Source: Vitis vinifera (Eukaryota; Streptophyta; Magnoliopsida; Vitales; Vitaceae). Taken from it: a DNA stretch of 64,000 nucleotides. The notes under the pieces are model-generated. The model saw only the letters and a program-made list of their open reading frames with translations, did not search any database and was not told where the DNA came from. Shown here piece by piece: positions 11,663 through 24,239 of the stretch. Both the position numbers and the translations under genes were made by a program. Where the stretch lies: positions 4,166,501 to 4,230,500 of the forward strand of contig NC_081818.1 of assembly GCF_030704535.1 (NCBI RefSeq). Direction: 5' to 3'. The number at the start of each line of letters is the position of its first letter. Position 1 is the stretch's first letter.

Positions 11663-12371
11663 ATTTAGCTCTATTTCTAAAAATTCTCAAAATCAAGGTT
11701 TATTCAAGAAAATCTTGAAAGTTCTTATTCACAAAGGAAAAATAGAGGTCAACAATTCAAGCCACTAAGCATTAATATGATTTAGAGGTAATCCACTCAT
11801 AAGCATGCATGGGGGAATGATGCATTGTGAATATGAAGAAGGCATATAGGTGTTGGTCACTATAAGACTTGTGGGGAGGTAGGTCCCAAGATAGGTAAAA
11901 CCATGCATGCTTCTTTCATATGTAATAGATTATTGCTCCAATAGACTTGTGGTTTTTACATTTTCAAATATTGAGATAATCTCTATAAGTTATTTTCCAT
12001 GTCTATCTTATGTCCCTTATGTTGATTGAAAAGCCTATTTGGTGTCTCTACCCACACCGATTGAAAAGTTGTTAATATATCAAATCTATACTAATTATCT
12101 TATAGAGCTAATCAAGAAGGAAAAATCGATTTGATTGAATCAATCAAAATATATAAGACCTCAAAAATATAGTTTGGGATATCATTTTTGGGCAAGGTTT
12201 GTCTACTTTCAATTTACCCTCCCTCTTAGTAGTTTTGTAACAAAAATATTAATCACAAGGTGTAACTCAATTGCATAGGTAAAATTTTACTTTATTTCTT
12301 CGATTCAGGACACAAATCAGAAAAAGTTCCACTACATGATATTTACTCCCATAGAACATGAAGAGTTTATT

Positions 12372-13873
12372 TTAGGGGAGAAAATGAGTCATTGATGCTT
12401 GTATTTCTTCAAGCTTTCGTCCCTTGGTTTCTGGTACCAGCTTTGCAGTGAATAGAACAGTGGCACCCGATATTATAGAGTAAAAGAAGAAGGTTCCTGA
12501 AGCAGTCAAGCCATGAAAAGGACCCAAAGCTTTCATGTCTATCAAAGAAAAATTCAAGAAAGAGATAAAGGAAGAGAGGGTTACCTGAAGAGCTCCAATC
12601 AAACATGTAGTTAAAAGTGTATGTCACAACCCAAGAAAAGAACCAATTGGACAAAGTCACTACGCTGCCTGCCACACCCTTTATGTTTATGGGATATATC
12701 TGAAATTAATGGATCTATCAATATCATTAACTAAATATATACTTGCATTACAAATCTTCAGTGAAGGAAGTTTGAAGCTCACAAACAATAATTAAGTTAT
12801 ACCTCTGCCATGATCAGCCATGGTATTCCTGCCATGCCCATTGAATAAGTTGCACAATAAGTCTGATTGCAGAATTATGCGGTCAACATACAACCCAATT
12901 TTATTGATTACTGTTAGCTAAACCCTCAAAAAATAATGCAGGTATCGATCATTTTAACCAAAATAGGATTCAAATGGAAGAAACCAGAAGGGTTTACTTT
13001 CTTTGGTTACAAGGGACCCTGGCCAAGGGCAAGTGCTTAAACTATGTGAAGATTATGGAGTATGAAAAGCCTTACACAGAGACCTTCAAAACTCTATAAG
13101 AATTCATTTGGTAATGATTTTATGAAGTGTGTCTAATCTTTTTAACACTTGAAATTTTTTCTCAAAAGAATTGCTTTCAAGAGCAAGAAAGGCTAGAAAT
13201 TTTTTCTACAATCATTGTCAAACAAGTTCTAATAGACACCATGCCCTTCTGCTCCAATCCTATTTGATAGGCAATCTGAAAGAGAGGGAATAATTTTAGT
13301 CAAAGATCGGTTTTTATGTTAAGTTGCATTACCAATAGGCCTATGAGCACCACTATTGGAGTGACCTCCTTCAACTGGTTCATGTCCTGGATGTACACAA
13401 AAGAAAAATGAACTAGAAACAAGGAAAAAAAAATATAGTAGTTAAATGTTCTTATAGATGCTGCAATAAGAATGAAAATCCTATAAGCAAACTACTCAAC
13501 CCCATTCCAGCTGCAGAAACCTGCAGGAATTGGCAAATTAACTATGGACTTGTTCATCAACAATATTACAAACTTCAGAACAGATTCCTTCTCATCATTA
13601 CCATTAGAAGTGGCCATCTTCCTGATTTGTCTATTAAGACTACACTCACAGCAGTAACAGGAATCTGCAGGAGAATATTTACATGTCTAAGAATTAAGCT
13701 GAGTCCTAAATCCAAATTACAGATAAATGAGAGTCAAGAACCTGGAGAATAGCGATTGCTCTACTCCCAAAAGTAGTTGAAAAATCTGTCACAAATACCA
13801 TATTGATAACATCAGTGATCGAAGATCTATTTTGTTTCCGTTTTAATCATATGGAGGAACACTAAAGGTCCTT
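12372..13873 (-). pseudogene. ERD6-like sugar transporter, 3' half only
   Basis: Contains the last seven exons of an ERD6-like gene. From 3' to 5': final exon with [21 protein letters not shown] and stop (12,372); [12 protein letters not shown]...YMFDWSSS (about 12,585-12,700); SMGMAGIPWLIMAE (about 12,805-12,865); [16 protein letters not shown] (about 13,335-13,388); [15 protein letters not shown] (about 13,465-13,525); [21 protein letters not shown] (about 13,605-13,670); [14 protein letters not shown] (about 13,745-13,790). It is cut off at 13,873, the duplication border, so TM1 to about TM7 are absent. The exon ending FLLQ has also lost its donor: CAG|GTCTCG of the gene at 20,050 has become CAGCATCTATAAG. 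There is no promoter or start, so it should make no transporter. Confidence 0.85.
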
Positions 13874-14630
13874 AAAATTTATCCAAACATGGGAATGAGG
13901 GAAGGAAAGGAATGAGAGAGGGAAAGAATGAGATGTCTATTCTAACTCCTCATTCCCACTTACCAAGTACCCTCTTAGTGCTATGTCATTCTAGGAGTCG
14001 TTAAAGTTTTTCTATTTTTATTTTCATTATAGGACTACATTCATTGAGTCTAGGCCTTGAATTTTGATATTATGAAAGATAAATACTTCATTAGAGTATA
14101 TTTTTTATATAAATCAGTTGGTTAATTTAGTTACAAAGCCTTTAGATGCCCTTTAGTTTAGAAGCCTTAGAAAATCTTTAGGCTTATGCCTTTTATAGTA
14201 GATTACTTTGTCCTAGACATAGGATTTTTTATTTAGGGGAATTCATTTAGAGTAGGTCATAAAGTCTATATGTTTAATGAACTTAACTAATAGATGTTAA
14301 TTTTGTATTATTTGTATTACTATTTTCTTAAGTTTATAGGATTTTCTTAGCAATCAAGTGAACTCAAAATGTTTCATATTTATACTTATAATTAATTTAA
14401 TCTATCTATAGGTAATGTCTACTTAGTAAAGATCAACTTAATATTTATTCTATAGTTAAACTAAAAATTAGATTGATGAGATTTTGAAAAGTTTTCTTAA
14501 GTTTGATCATGTCATTATTAATTTTGAATTTGAATCTTCATAAAATCAATCAGGAAAGACTATTAAATAAACATGTTTGATTTCTTTCAATGTGTAACAA
14601 GATTTTTTTTATTTTATTATTATTTTTTTA
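13874..14630. other. Spacer between duplication copies
   Basis: AT-rich sequence with no gene recognised. It may be the left part of copy 2 whose counterpart lies left of the CACTA element, outside the window. Confidence 0.4.
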
Positions 14631-16738
14631 AGACAAGAAACCTATCTTAACCCTACAATAAAGTTAAATAAATTTGGTGAAAAGTGAAGTTCTTCAGCTG
14701 TGAAAGTTGGAAATATCTTCGAATGTAGCAAAGAATCAAATAAAGAATCTATTCATCATGAAAATCAAAATCAATTACAACCACACAAATGAAAAGAAAT
14801 TAAAGAATATCAACTAACCATTAGGATATTAGGGATTAACATATCATATGACATGTATGGATATGCACGTGAAATTTAAAAATTGTATTAAACATAAATC
14901 TAGTGAAAAGGAAATCATATAAACTATTTGTTATCATGGTACTTCCTAGAATGATTGAACGATTGTTGTAGAGTTTATTAAGATAGGTAATTGAATGGTA
15001 AATTGATATCCTATAATTCAATTGTCGATTTTTTTAAGTGTAAGTTTTGTATCTTCTTGAGCATGAATTTGATATTTAAATATTATATGTTAGCTTGATG
15101 CTTTGTATTGTGTGTGAAACAATTTAATCTTATATCACAGCTTATAGATTTGAATTTCAAGTTTAGCTACTTAGAGTGTAGTTTTGTCTTTATTATTTTA
15201 AATTCATTTTTTAGGATTAAATTCATCAAGAGACTTCAACTTATGGGTGAGACTCTAAGGTGGTCATATATTCTCTTCAAATTGAGTCATTATTGATGGA
15301 GGTTGGTGGCAATAGGTATTCTTAATAGAAACAACATGCATGATATCTCATGAGATTGAAACAACGTGTCTTCGTGGATGATCTTAAGGACTTGTGATTA
15401 TGAAATCTGTAATGCTATAATAATTCCTTAAATAGAATTTGATAGATCTTTTTATGAGTTAGATTATGTCAATTAGTCACATAATAGGAGATATGTAACT
15501 TGTGGATTATAAAGGTAATCTTGACAATTTGATACCATATACCTCATTAGATTATGAACATTAGTTCATGGAGAGTCTACATGCGATGAATAGTAGGTAT
15601 CATAAGCACGATTTTTTCCACACTAGTTTTCACACTTGTGCAATTCTTATAGGTTTTCTAAGCTAGCCTACGCTCTTCCCCACGAGATGGCAACACACAA
15701 AGGCACACAAGCTTATAGGGCACCAACCCCAACTTGTATTTTATTAGATCATTGAATAGAATACAAAACTCAAGCCAAACTCTTACAATCACGTCCGTGA
15801 GTTCAAGCTTCCTCATGATCTTCCTCTTTGGATCTCAATCTCTGCTAAGGAGGCTCACCCAATCCTCTTCTTTTAGAGTGGTCGCCACCCACTCCTAATC
15901 AGACTAGGAATACTCATCCTCGTCCTATTAGGACTCTAATTGATAGGTTATAGCACTAGCCACACCTACAAGGACTCTAAGTCCTAGTCCCACTCATACT
16001 ATAGTTATGATAAACAACAAGACTCCTTCCTATGCTTGACTTGCAATCCTACTTCAAGTCCAACTCTTCATGTTGCAATCGCATGCATCTATATAAGTGG
16101 CTCGCGTGCATATACACTTTCTCTTCTGGCGTGCATATTCAAATTGCATCCATTCAAGGCAACATGCTCTTGCATCCACCTCGTTGCTATTGCGGCTCCA
16201 CACCTTGCCCAAGCCCTCTTCTTGGTGCAACAACACATCATGGCATTGTGCCCATGACTCCTCATGCATAAGTCATTGCACCATTGTGCATTGTATCTAA
16301 GTAGGCATTGTTGCTCTACATCGATGTGTCCCATCCGAGGCTCTCTTGCTTTTGGTGTCACCCTAGCCATGTCATTGAGCCCATGGCTCACCAAGCCGTC
16401 TCTTTGCATAAAGCATTGTGCCCTGTGCCACCTTGTTGCTATCCTAGGTCACTCATGGAGTTAAGGTGTTATCCCATGAAGCCTAAGAGTTACACGGTCC
16501 GTGTCAAGGGTCTAACAATAGGCTAATAACTCGAGTATTTTCTCTTGATCTAATATCATGAGATATCGAAATGCAGTTAGCTTTCTATAGTGGGCTGATG
16601 AGTTAACTTCAAAATTGGATTTTGAGGGAGTCGACATTTTCCTATGGATCCTAATGGTTCCCGTTTGAGCTTATATTCTTAGGAGGCACAGTTTTTTAAG
16701 GTTAGTTGGGCTATTTCTTCATATGTGTGCATAAGAGC

Positions 16739-18423
16739 TGATGCGATTCATGGTAGCTTAGCTTTAAAGGCGTATCAACAAAATTTATACCTTAAATACT
16801 ATTACTAAAGTAGCCAAGCTACTATAGCATAGTGGTTCTAGGATCGTTCATTGGGAAGGGTTTTCGCAAACACAAGTGATATTCAAATTAGGAAAATAGG
16901 TGATTTTCTTATGGATGTTAACTTTAAAAGAAGATGTAAATGTTTTAGAAAGATTTAAACTAATCTAAGCTAACATTAAAGACTAAAATAAAAGGGTGTA
17001 AAAACAAGTTTCTCAAAGATAGGATAGCTATGCTCTGGCTCTTATGCAAATTGGAAATCTCAAGATAGGCTCCTCGCGTTGGGGTTGCAACTATGGTGAT
17101 GCTTGCTTCCCGAACCGGTATGGATTTAGCAAATCAAGTTTTAATCCTTTAAAATGGCAAAACAGATGGTAGTGAATTTCATCAATGGTTATTCACTTTA
17201 GACTTCCTTTGAATGACTCGTAAGAGATAACTAATGGTCTAAAGCCAAAAGCTTACCAAATATTGGCAACTCAAAGTCATTCCAGGTGATAAACTCACCT
17301 TTCAATGGCCATTGAAATTGGTTCTAACAGATTAATGCAAAACTTGGAATTGAAAACCTCACCTTCCAATAGCTCGTAGGAGATAACTAATGGATAGAAA
17401 TCCAAAAGCTTATCAAGTATTGGCCGTTGGAAATTGTCCAAAGGAAATAAAAACCAAACTTTGCATCAATGAACCGTTAATGAAAAACGACTACTTTACC
17501 TTCCAAGTGCGAGAAATTTCCATGGGATTGCATCCAAGCCATCACATAACATCCATACTTTGAGAAACTAAAAGTTTTAGCCAATCATCCTTTGAGGAAA
17601 AGCCCTCAGAGGCTGTTTGGCTACTAAGAAAATAGAAATGGGGAAGAACAAGAGAAGAGAGAAAAACAGAGTTTTATATATTTCTAAGTTAATGTACAGA
17701 GGATCGATCCCCCCAATCATCCCATATGGAGGTGTTGTGCACCTCTATATATAGCAAAATTACAAGATAAAGCCTTATGTCGGCTGAATACAAGGTTACA
17801 AAAGGAATTTACATGAGAAAATAACAAGCTACAAATATCTGGGAAGTCGGTGGTGCGTGCGTGGAGAAACAGAGGAAATTTGGCAAGGGGAAAGATGAAG
17901 GGTCCAAATTTCGCAAGGTGAAAAGCCACCTTGCGAAATTTCGCAAGGTGGTTCTTCATGGTGCGAAATGGCCAAATTTCGCACCATGAAGAAAATCTCC
18001 TTGCGAAATGGTGTTCCCATGGCTTGATGCAGTTGTCTTCCGAAGGTCATATCTTCCTCATTTCAGCTCCAAATTGTACACAGTTTGAAGCGTTGGATTC
18101 TTGACTTCCTGAGCTTTGAAATGGTATATAGCATGTAGAAAATGGACTTTGATAAGTGCTCCAAAAGTGCGAAGGAAGACTGCAGCTGTTGTCCTCTGTT
18201 TTCTTCACTTTGCTTGTTTTTCCTCTTTGCTTCTCTCCTTTACTTGGCTTGTCTTAATGATCCAAAAAGCTGTCAAAACACTAAAACTAGCCACAAATAT
18301 GATTAGAAGTCATTGCTAGGTCCTTAACATGCCAATTGGAATAAAGATGGAGAACTAATACACAAAAGTGCTTAAAACATAATGAATTAAAGGTGTAAAA
18401 TAGCACTTCTTGGGTAGTAATCA
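16739..18423. mobile_element. Solo LTR, family A copy 3 (1,685 bp)
   Basis: Starts TGATGCGATTCATGG and ends TGGGTAGTAATCA, flanked by the perfect 5-bp duplication AGAGC (16,734-16,738 and 18,424-18,428). The empty site survives in copy 1 at about 10,763-10,775 (GCATAAGAGCATTTTG). It is much closer to copy 1 of the family (3,529) than to copy 2. The variable cassette at about 17,880-18,010 has GCGAAATTTCGC words joined to AAGGTG, unlike either other copy. TATA-like motif near 17,740. Confidence 0.9.
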
Positions 18424-19133
18424 AGAGCATTTTGGTAAAAATGCAAGGTTGCATAAGAACTTGTGAATGTTATCTTTATACTTGGTTAATTGATAAATTG
18501 GAGTCCAATAGGGCTAATTAGTCAGTTGGACTCAAGTGGACTAGATTAAGTGACCCAAACTCAAGATGAGTTCAAGTTACTTAAGCTGACAAGGAAGTAT
18601 AAACTCACTTAGGGGTTAAGTCTTCAGTTTTCTTCTTTAAGTTTTCTAAATCCAAATAGAGGAACCCTAGCCTCCAACCCTCTAAGAAGATTCCACCATC
18701 CTCAGGTGCCTAAATCTGAGAAAGAGTCATCAGATGCAAGATCTCTTGGTTTTCAAGATCTACACTGCTTCTTCATCAATTGAAATTGATCTAGGAATAT
18801 CCATATGATAGGTATGATTTTTAATACACCTAGATCTATAGTTTTGATATGATATAGGATTTTGTTGCATAGATCTTGTAATCCCTAGGATAGTTTTACA
18901 TGCACTCCAATGGTCCAAGGATTGAAATGGAGCAATCTAAATATTCTGACATATGAGAGCAATCAAATGAACAAAAGCACATGAAAAGAGGAAAAATAGG
19001 TTGATCATTTAGACGTTCAGCCAGGCTTGCTCAAGCACATTAGGATGCTTAAGTGCCCACCTTTTTTATTTTACCTAGAAAATTTTAAAATGAATTATGA
19101 AAAAATTATGTTTTTCTAAAGTTTGTTTTCCAA

Positions 19134-19353
19134 GTTTGACACCACTAAAAACCTAGGGATTTGGTATAAAAAGAATTGAAAAACACATTTTGGGTGTATG
19201 AAAACAAGCTCCGCAAATCTAGAGAATGTCATTAGTTTTCCTAGTTTGACACCACTAAAAACGTAGGGATTTGGTATAAAAAGAATTGAAAAACTCATTT
19301 TTGGTGTGTGAAAAAAAGCTCTATAAATCTAGAGAATATCATTATTTTGCTCT
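19134..19353. repeat. Two direct repeats of about 110 bp (copy 2)
   Basis: Counterpart of 11,461-11,662, units starting GTTTGACACCACTAAAAAC at 19,134 and 19,244. Confidence 0.75.
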
Positions 19354-20049
19354 ATTTCTAAAAATTCTCAAAATCAAGGTTTATTCAAGAAAATCTTGAA
19401 GGTTCACATAAGAAAAGTAGAGATCAACAATTCAAGCCACTAAGCCTTAATATGATTTAGAGGTAATCCACTCATAAGCATGCATGCGGGAATGATGCGT
19501 TGCGAATGTGAAGAAGACATATAGTGTTGGTCACTATAAGCTTGTGGGGAGATAGGTCCCAAGATAGGTAAAAGTACTAAGCATGCTTCTTTCATATCTA
19601 ATGGATTATTGCTCCGATAGACTTGTGGTTTTTACATTTTCAAATATTGAGATAATCTCTATAAGTTATTTTCCATGTCTATCTTATGTCCCTTATGTTG
19701 ATTGAAGAGCCTATTTGGTGTTTCTACCCACACTGATTGAAAAGTTGTCTATATATCAAATCTATACTAATTCTCTTATAGAGCTAATCAAGAAGGAAAA
19801 ATTGATTTGATTGAATCAATCAAAATATATAAGACCTCAAAAATATAGTTTGGGATATCATCTTTGGGCATAGTTTTGTCTACTATCAATTTACCCTCCC
19901 TCTTTAGTAGTTTTGTAACAAAAATATTAATCACAACGTGTAACTCAATTGCATAGGTAAAATTTTACTTTATTTCTTCAATTCAGGACACAAATCAGAA
20001 AAAGTTCCACTACATGATATTTACTCCCATAGAGCATGAAGAGTTTTTT

Positions 20050-23000
20050 TTAGTGGAGAAAATGAGTCATTGATGCTTGTATTTCTTCAAGCTTTCGTCC
20101 CTTGGTTTCTGGTACCAGCTTTGCAGTGAATAGAACAGTGGAACCCGATATTATAGAGTAAAAGAAGAATGTTCCTGAAGCAGTCAAGCCACGAAAAGCA
20201 CCTAAAGCTTTCATGTCTATTAATGGAAAATTTCAAGAAAGAGATAAAGAAAGAGAGGGTTACCCGCAGAGCTCCAATCAAACATGTAGTTAAAAGTGTA
20301 TGTCACAACCCAAGAAAACAACCAGTTGGAGAAGGTCACTAGGCTGCCTGCCACACCCTTTATGTTTATGGGATATATCTGAAATTAATAAAAATCCATC
20401 CACCAATATCAGCTATAGTTATAAACCTGAGGGCAAATAACTAAATAAATAGTTGCATCACAAATCTTCAGGGAAGGAAGTGTGAAGTTCACAAACAATA
20501 ATTAAGTTATACCTCTGCCATGATCAGCCATGGTAGTCCTGCCATGCCCAATGAATAAGTTGCTGAATAAGTCTGATTGCAGAATTATGCGGTCAACATA
20601 CAACCCAATTTTATCGACAATTGTTAGCTAAACCATCAAAAAATAATGCAGGTATTGATCATTTTAACCAAAATAGGATTCAAATGGAAGAAACCAGAAG
20701 TGTTTACTTTCTTTGGTTACAAGGAGCCCTGGCCAAGGGCAAGTGCTTAAACTATGTGAAGATTATGGAGCATGAAGAGCCTTACATAGAGACCTTCAAA
20801 ACTCTATAAGAATTCATTTGGTAATGATTTTATGAAGTGTGTCTAATCTTTTTAATACTTGAAATTTTTTTTCAAAAGAATTGCTTTAAAGCGCAAGAAA
20901 GGCTAGAATTTTTTTTCTACAATCATTGCCAAATAAGCTCTAATAGACACTATGCCCTTCTGCTCCAATCCTATTTGATAGGCAATCTGAAAGAGAGGGC
21001 ATAATTATAGTCAAAGATCGGTTTTTATGTTAAGTTGCATTACCAATAGGCCTATGAGCACCACTATTGGAGTGACCTCCTTCAACTGGTTCATGTCCTG
21101 GATGTACACAAAAGAAAAATGAAACTAGAAACAAGGAAAATAAATAATATAGTAGTTAAATGTTCTTGTAGACGAGACCTGCATTAAGAATGAAAATCCT
21201 ATAAGCAAGCTACTCAACCCCATTCCAGCTGCAGAAACCTGCAGGAATTGGAAAATTAGCTATGGACTTGTTCATCAACAACATTAATTACAAACTTCAG
21301 AACAGATTCCTCCCCATCCTAACCATTAGAAGTGGCCGTCTTCCTGATTTGTCTATTAAGACTACACTCACAGCCATAACAGGAATCTGCAGGAGAATAT
21401 TTACATGTCTAAGAAAAGCATTAAGCCGAGTCCTAAATCCAAATTACTGTTAAATGAGAATCAAGAACCTGGAGAATAGCTATTGCTCTACTCCCAAAAG
21501 TAGTTGAAAAATCTGTCACAAACACCAGATTGATAACATTGGTCATCGAAGATCTATTTTGTTTCCCTTTTAATTACATGAAAGAACACTAAAGGTCCTT
21601 GATTTACCAGCTGACTCCAAGATGGAACTTGTAAAGCATTGAACTGCAGTGACCCCTGAAAATTGTGTCAGCACCATCAAGCCAACTCCAACCTAAACCA
21701 GTTGGATTATCTGTAAATCACCTGACAAGTAATTAAAAAGGAAACATGCCAAACTAAAAACAAATTTTTAAGGCTTTACAATGAGTGAATGAGCATATCT
21801 CATCCGGAACAATTCCAGAATTGTAGCTTTTGGGAACTGCTGAAAGGTTTTTGTATACTCCTGTAAAACAAATTGAGCCAGTCTCACTTCTTCCAGTTGA
21901 AGTCCAAAGAAAAGAAAAGGCAATTTTCTGAGAAGTTACCATGATGTCTGCTGCTTCTAGAGCGATATCAGCTCTCTCTCCCCTTAGCCTCCACAAAGCA
22001 GCTTCTAGCTCTTTCTCTCGACCAACCTTTGCCTGCAGAGAATTTCACTAGACTAATTAATCTTTGCCTAAGACTAAAACATTTTCTTCCTATACAACAC
22101 TAGAACAGCATATAGAAAACCTCTAAATTAATTGGACTTACCAGCCATCTTGGAGACTCTGGAACGAAGAATAAACCTACGGCCTGTAATACGCATGGAA
22201 CAGCTCCTGCAAAAGAAATGAATTAGAAGTTACTTCTACGGAACTCCCTTGGTTTAATTACAGAGTAGAAGAGTCCTATGAAGTTACCGATTATAGCCAA
22301 GGTGCGCCAGGAAACAACAGTTCCGACGAAATAAAACATTGAAAAGCCACAACACATCATCAACTGCAGTATATTGGCAATATATAAGCACATGGTAAAC
22401 AGATGGAGTTGGTTCTTTGATCCAAGTATATGATTATTTTGATTACCGAACCAGCTGATGTAAATCCTCCCCGAATATTCCTGGGTGCTATTTCTGAAAT
22501 ATAAACTGCTGCCTGTATGGTAATGGCCAGGATTGTTGAGTAATGTGACAGATAGCATGAATAGGTAACTGAAATATGAACTACACGCCATACTACACTT
22601 ACAACATAAGAAATAAGCCCAACCGCAAATCCTATTGCTAATCTTCCAAAGTCGAGCCACCAATAATCCTTGGCAAATGCTATTAATAGCCACCCCATGA
22701 TGCAGAAGATATCTGCAAACCACATTGCCTGCCTCGCCAAATCAACCAAAATTGGTAAGAGTTAAAAACCATCTTGATAGAGGTTCTAGAATTGGAACAT
22801 TTTCATTAGGCAGGGTCTATGACTTACACCTCTCCGACCAATAAGATCTGCTGTCCTCCCACTTATTAATGCACCCACTATTCCTCCCGCTGTCCATAAT
22901 GAACCAAAAACTGAATACTGCAAAATAAGAAACAGAATCAGTAAAGCCAGCCACCCCTTACTGATTAGAACCCTGAGCATCTGAAAAAGCCAGCCACACC

Positions 23001-24039
23001 CCATGTTACAGATTGATTCAGTTATGGAGATTTTCCCATGTTTATCATTTGTGTATATAGATGACCCTTTTAGTAGGTCTCGTTTATACTGACCTCAGCC
23101 ACAGAGAGGCCTAGATCTTCCATGATTCCAGACTCAGCAGGTGATGAATATCCAGCCTACAAAGCAATCAACTGATTATGACTAGCATATATTTCTTGAA
23201 TCATCACTGGCAAATGTTGTAAGGAAATCAAATGAAATAGTAAGCTCATTTCTTGGTAACTTTCTACCTTCTACCTGAACAATATCCTTTTTCTATCCTA
23301 TTGTTTCCAGCCAAGCCTTTACTCATTATATACCTAGTATAATTGCATCCTAATTATATTGGAGAGCCCAAAGGTTACAAGACCTTCCTATTTCATCCCA
23401 CAACCTTTGAATTTCAACAAAATTATTGGAAAGTATATTTGATGATTTGACCGATAAAAATGTCTGGTACTGTCATTCTAATTGTTTTCTACTATTTCAC
23501 TTTGTATTACTTTATTATTTTTCCTATTTATTTTTATTATTATTATTATTATTATTATGTGTAAGATATACAAAGATTTAATGAGAGATGTATTTAAAAT
23601 AAATTAATTGCATTACATTTTCATTGTAATTTCATTACAGGAATATCATATTTTATAGGAAATACTAATAAATTCTAATAGGAAGAATGGATAAAAGGAA
23701 AAAAAAAAGAAATAATAGAAAGGAAGAAAAGACAAAATGAAGATCAAAAGATATAAGTAGGACAAAATGAATATCGAAAAAGATGGCCATGCGCAAAGAA
23801 ATGAGAGCATAAGTCTAAACCAGAAGGGAAGATAGGACATGAATTTTACTTACAGCACACCCAGTATTGAAGGTGCCGCACACCACCACCACTGTGCTGA
23901 AAATAACAGCAGCTGTGACTGAGGAGGAACCACCGTCGACACCACCTGGGACAATACAATGGTAGTAGTTCGTGGCATTTTCTTGATCAACAAGAAGAGA
24001 GCTTGTTACAAGGACTTCTTCATTGTTCCTCCTCTCCAT
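20050..24039 (-). CDS. ERD6L: ERD6-like monosaccharide transporter (ERD6-like 5 group), 17 exons
   Basis: MFS sugar transporter, expected at the tonoplast with 12 membrane segments. Exon 1 (24,039-23,854) encodes [16 protein letters not shown], a possible dileucine vacuolar sorting signal, then TM1 ([18 protein letters not shown]). Exon 2 is 23,156-23,094 ([20 protein letters not shown]). Exon 3 is 22,917-22,828 and ends in the GRRG motif. Later exons give [13 protein letters not shown] (about 22,450-22,515), [19 protein letters not shown] (about 22,142-22,207), [81 protein letters not shown] (20,378-20,264) and [21 protein letters not shown] (20,174-20,050, stop TAA). Family motifs are intact. 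Oddity: exons 4 and 5 are fused into one (22,728-22,603), an intron loss relative to the other genes here. The glutamine-rich LQQFGG of the family is LTQFSG. Confidence 0.85.
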
Positions 24040-24194
24040 ATCCTACTATTCTTGGAAATTGAACAAGAGAAAGCAGTAGAATTGAGAGAAGAGAGTAGTT
24101 TTGAGAAGGATATATACATTGAGGAAGGGTTGGTGAGAATGGAAGATAGAAAGAGGATTTAGGAAGAGTAGCTTCATTATTGAATTTGCATTAG

Positions 24195-24201
24195 TATATA
24201 T
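24195..24201 (-). promoter_or_regulatory. Possible TATA box of the 20,050-24,039 gene
   Basis: ATATATA on the minus strand (context CCATATATACTAATG), about 155 bp upstream of the start codon. Position and context are reasonable, but no other promoter element was identified. Confidence 0.35.
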
Positions 24202-24239
24202 GGGTAGATGGTAGGAAGCCAATAACGTTGAAGGGCTCA

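Larger units (their letters stand above)
6970..13873. repeat. Tandem segmental duplication, copy 1
   Basis: Collinear with about 14,630-21,600 once the solo LTR in each copy is removed. Shared landmarks are the stretch starting TTAAATAAATTTGGTGAAAAG (7,007 and 14,653), the CTATATAAGTGG segment (10,121 and 16,089), the 101-110 bp direct repeats, and the 3' half of an ERD6-like gene. The right border is sharp: identity ends after AACACTAAAGGTCCTT (13,873 here, 21,600 in copy 2). The left border is hidden by the CACTA insertion. No complete gene lies in 6,970-12,371; short frames near 10,200-10,430 have no recognisable product. Confidence 0.85.
14631..21600. repeat. Tandem segmental duplication, copy 2
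   Basis: Direct repeat of 6,970-13,873. Apart from the solo LTR, it differs by an extra segment of about 200 bp at about 15,108-15,310, absent from copy 1 at about 7,428. The border with unique sequence at 21,600/21,601 lies in the intron just before the exon for [13 protein letters not shown] of the transporter gene, so the original event copied the 3' half of that gene plus its downstream DNA. Short frames at 16,030-16,530 are not recognisable as genes. Confidence 0.8.

Noticed and set aside
16032-16526. Several overlapping frames of 60-106 codons, also at 10,203-10,427
   Set aside because: They occur on both strands in both duplication copies, drift without frame conservation, and match no family.
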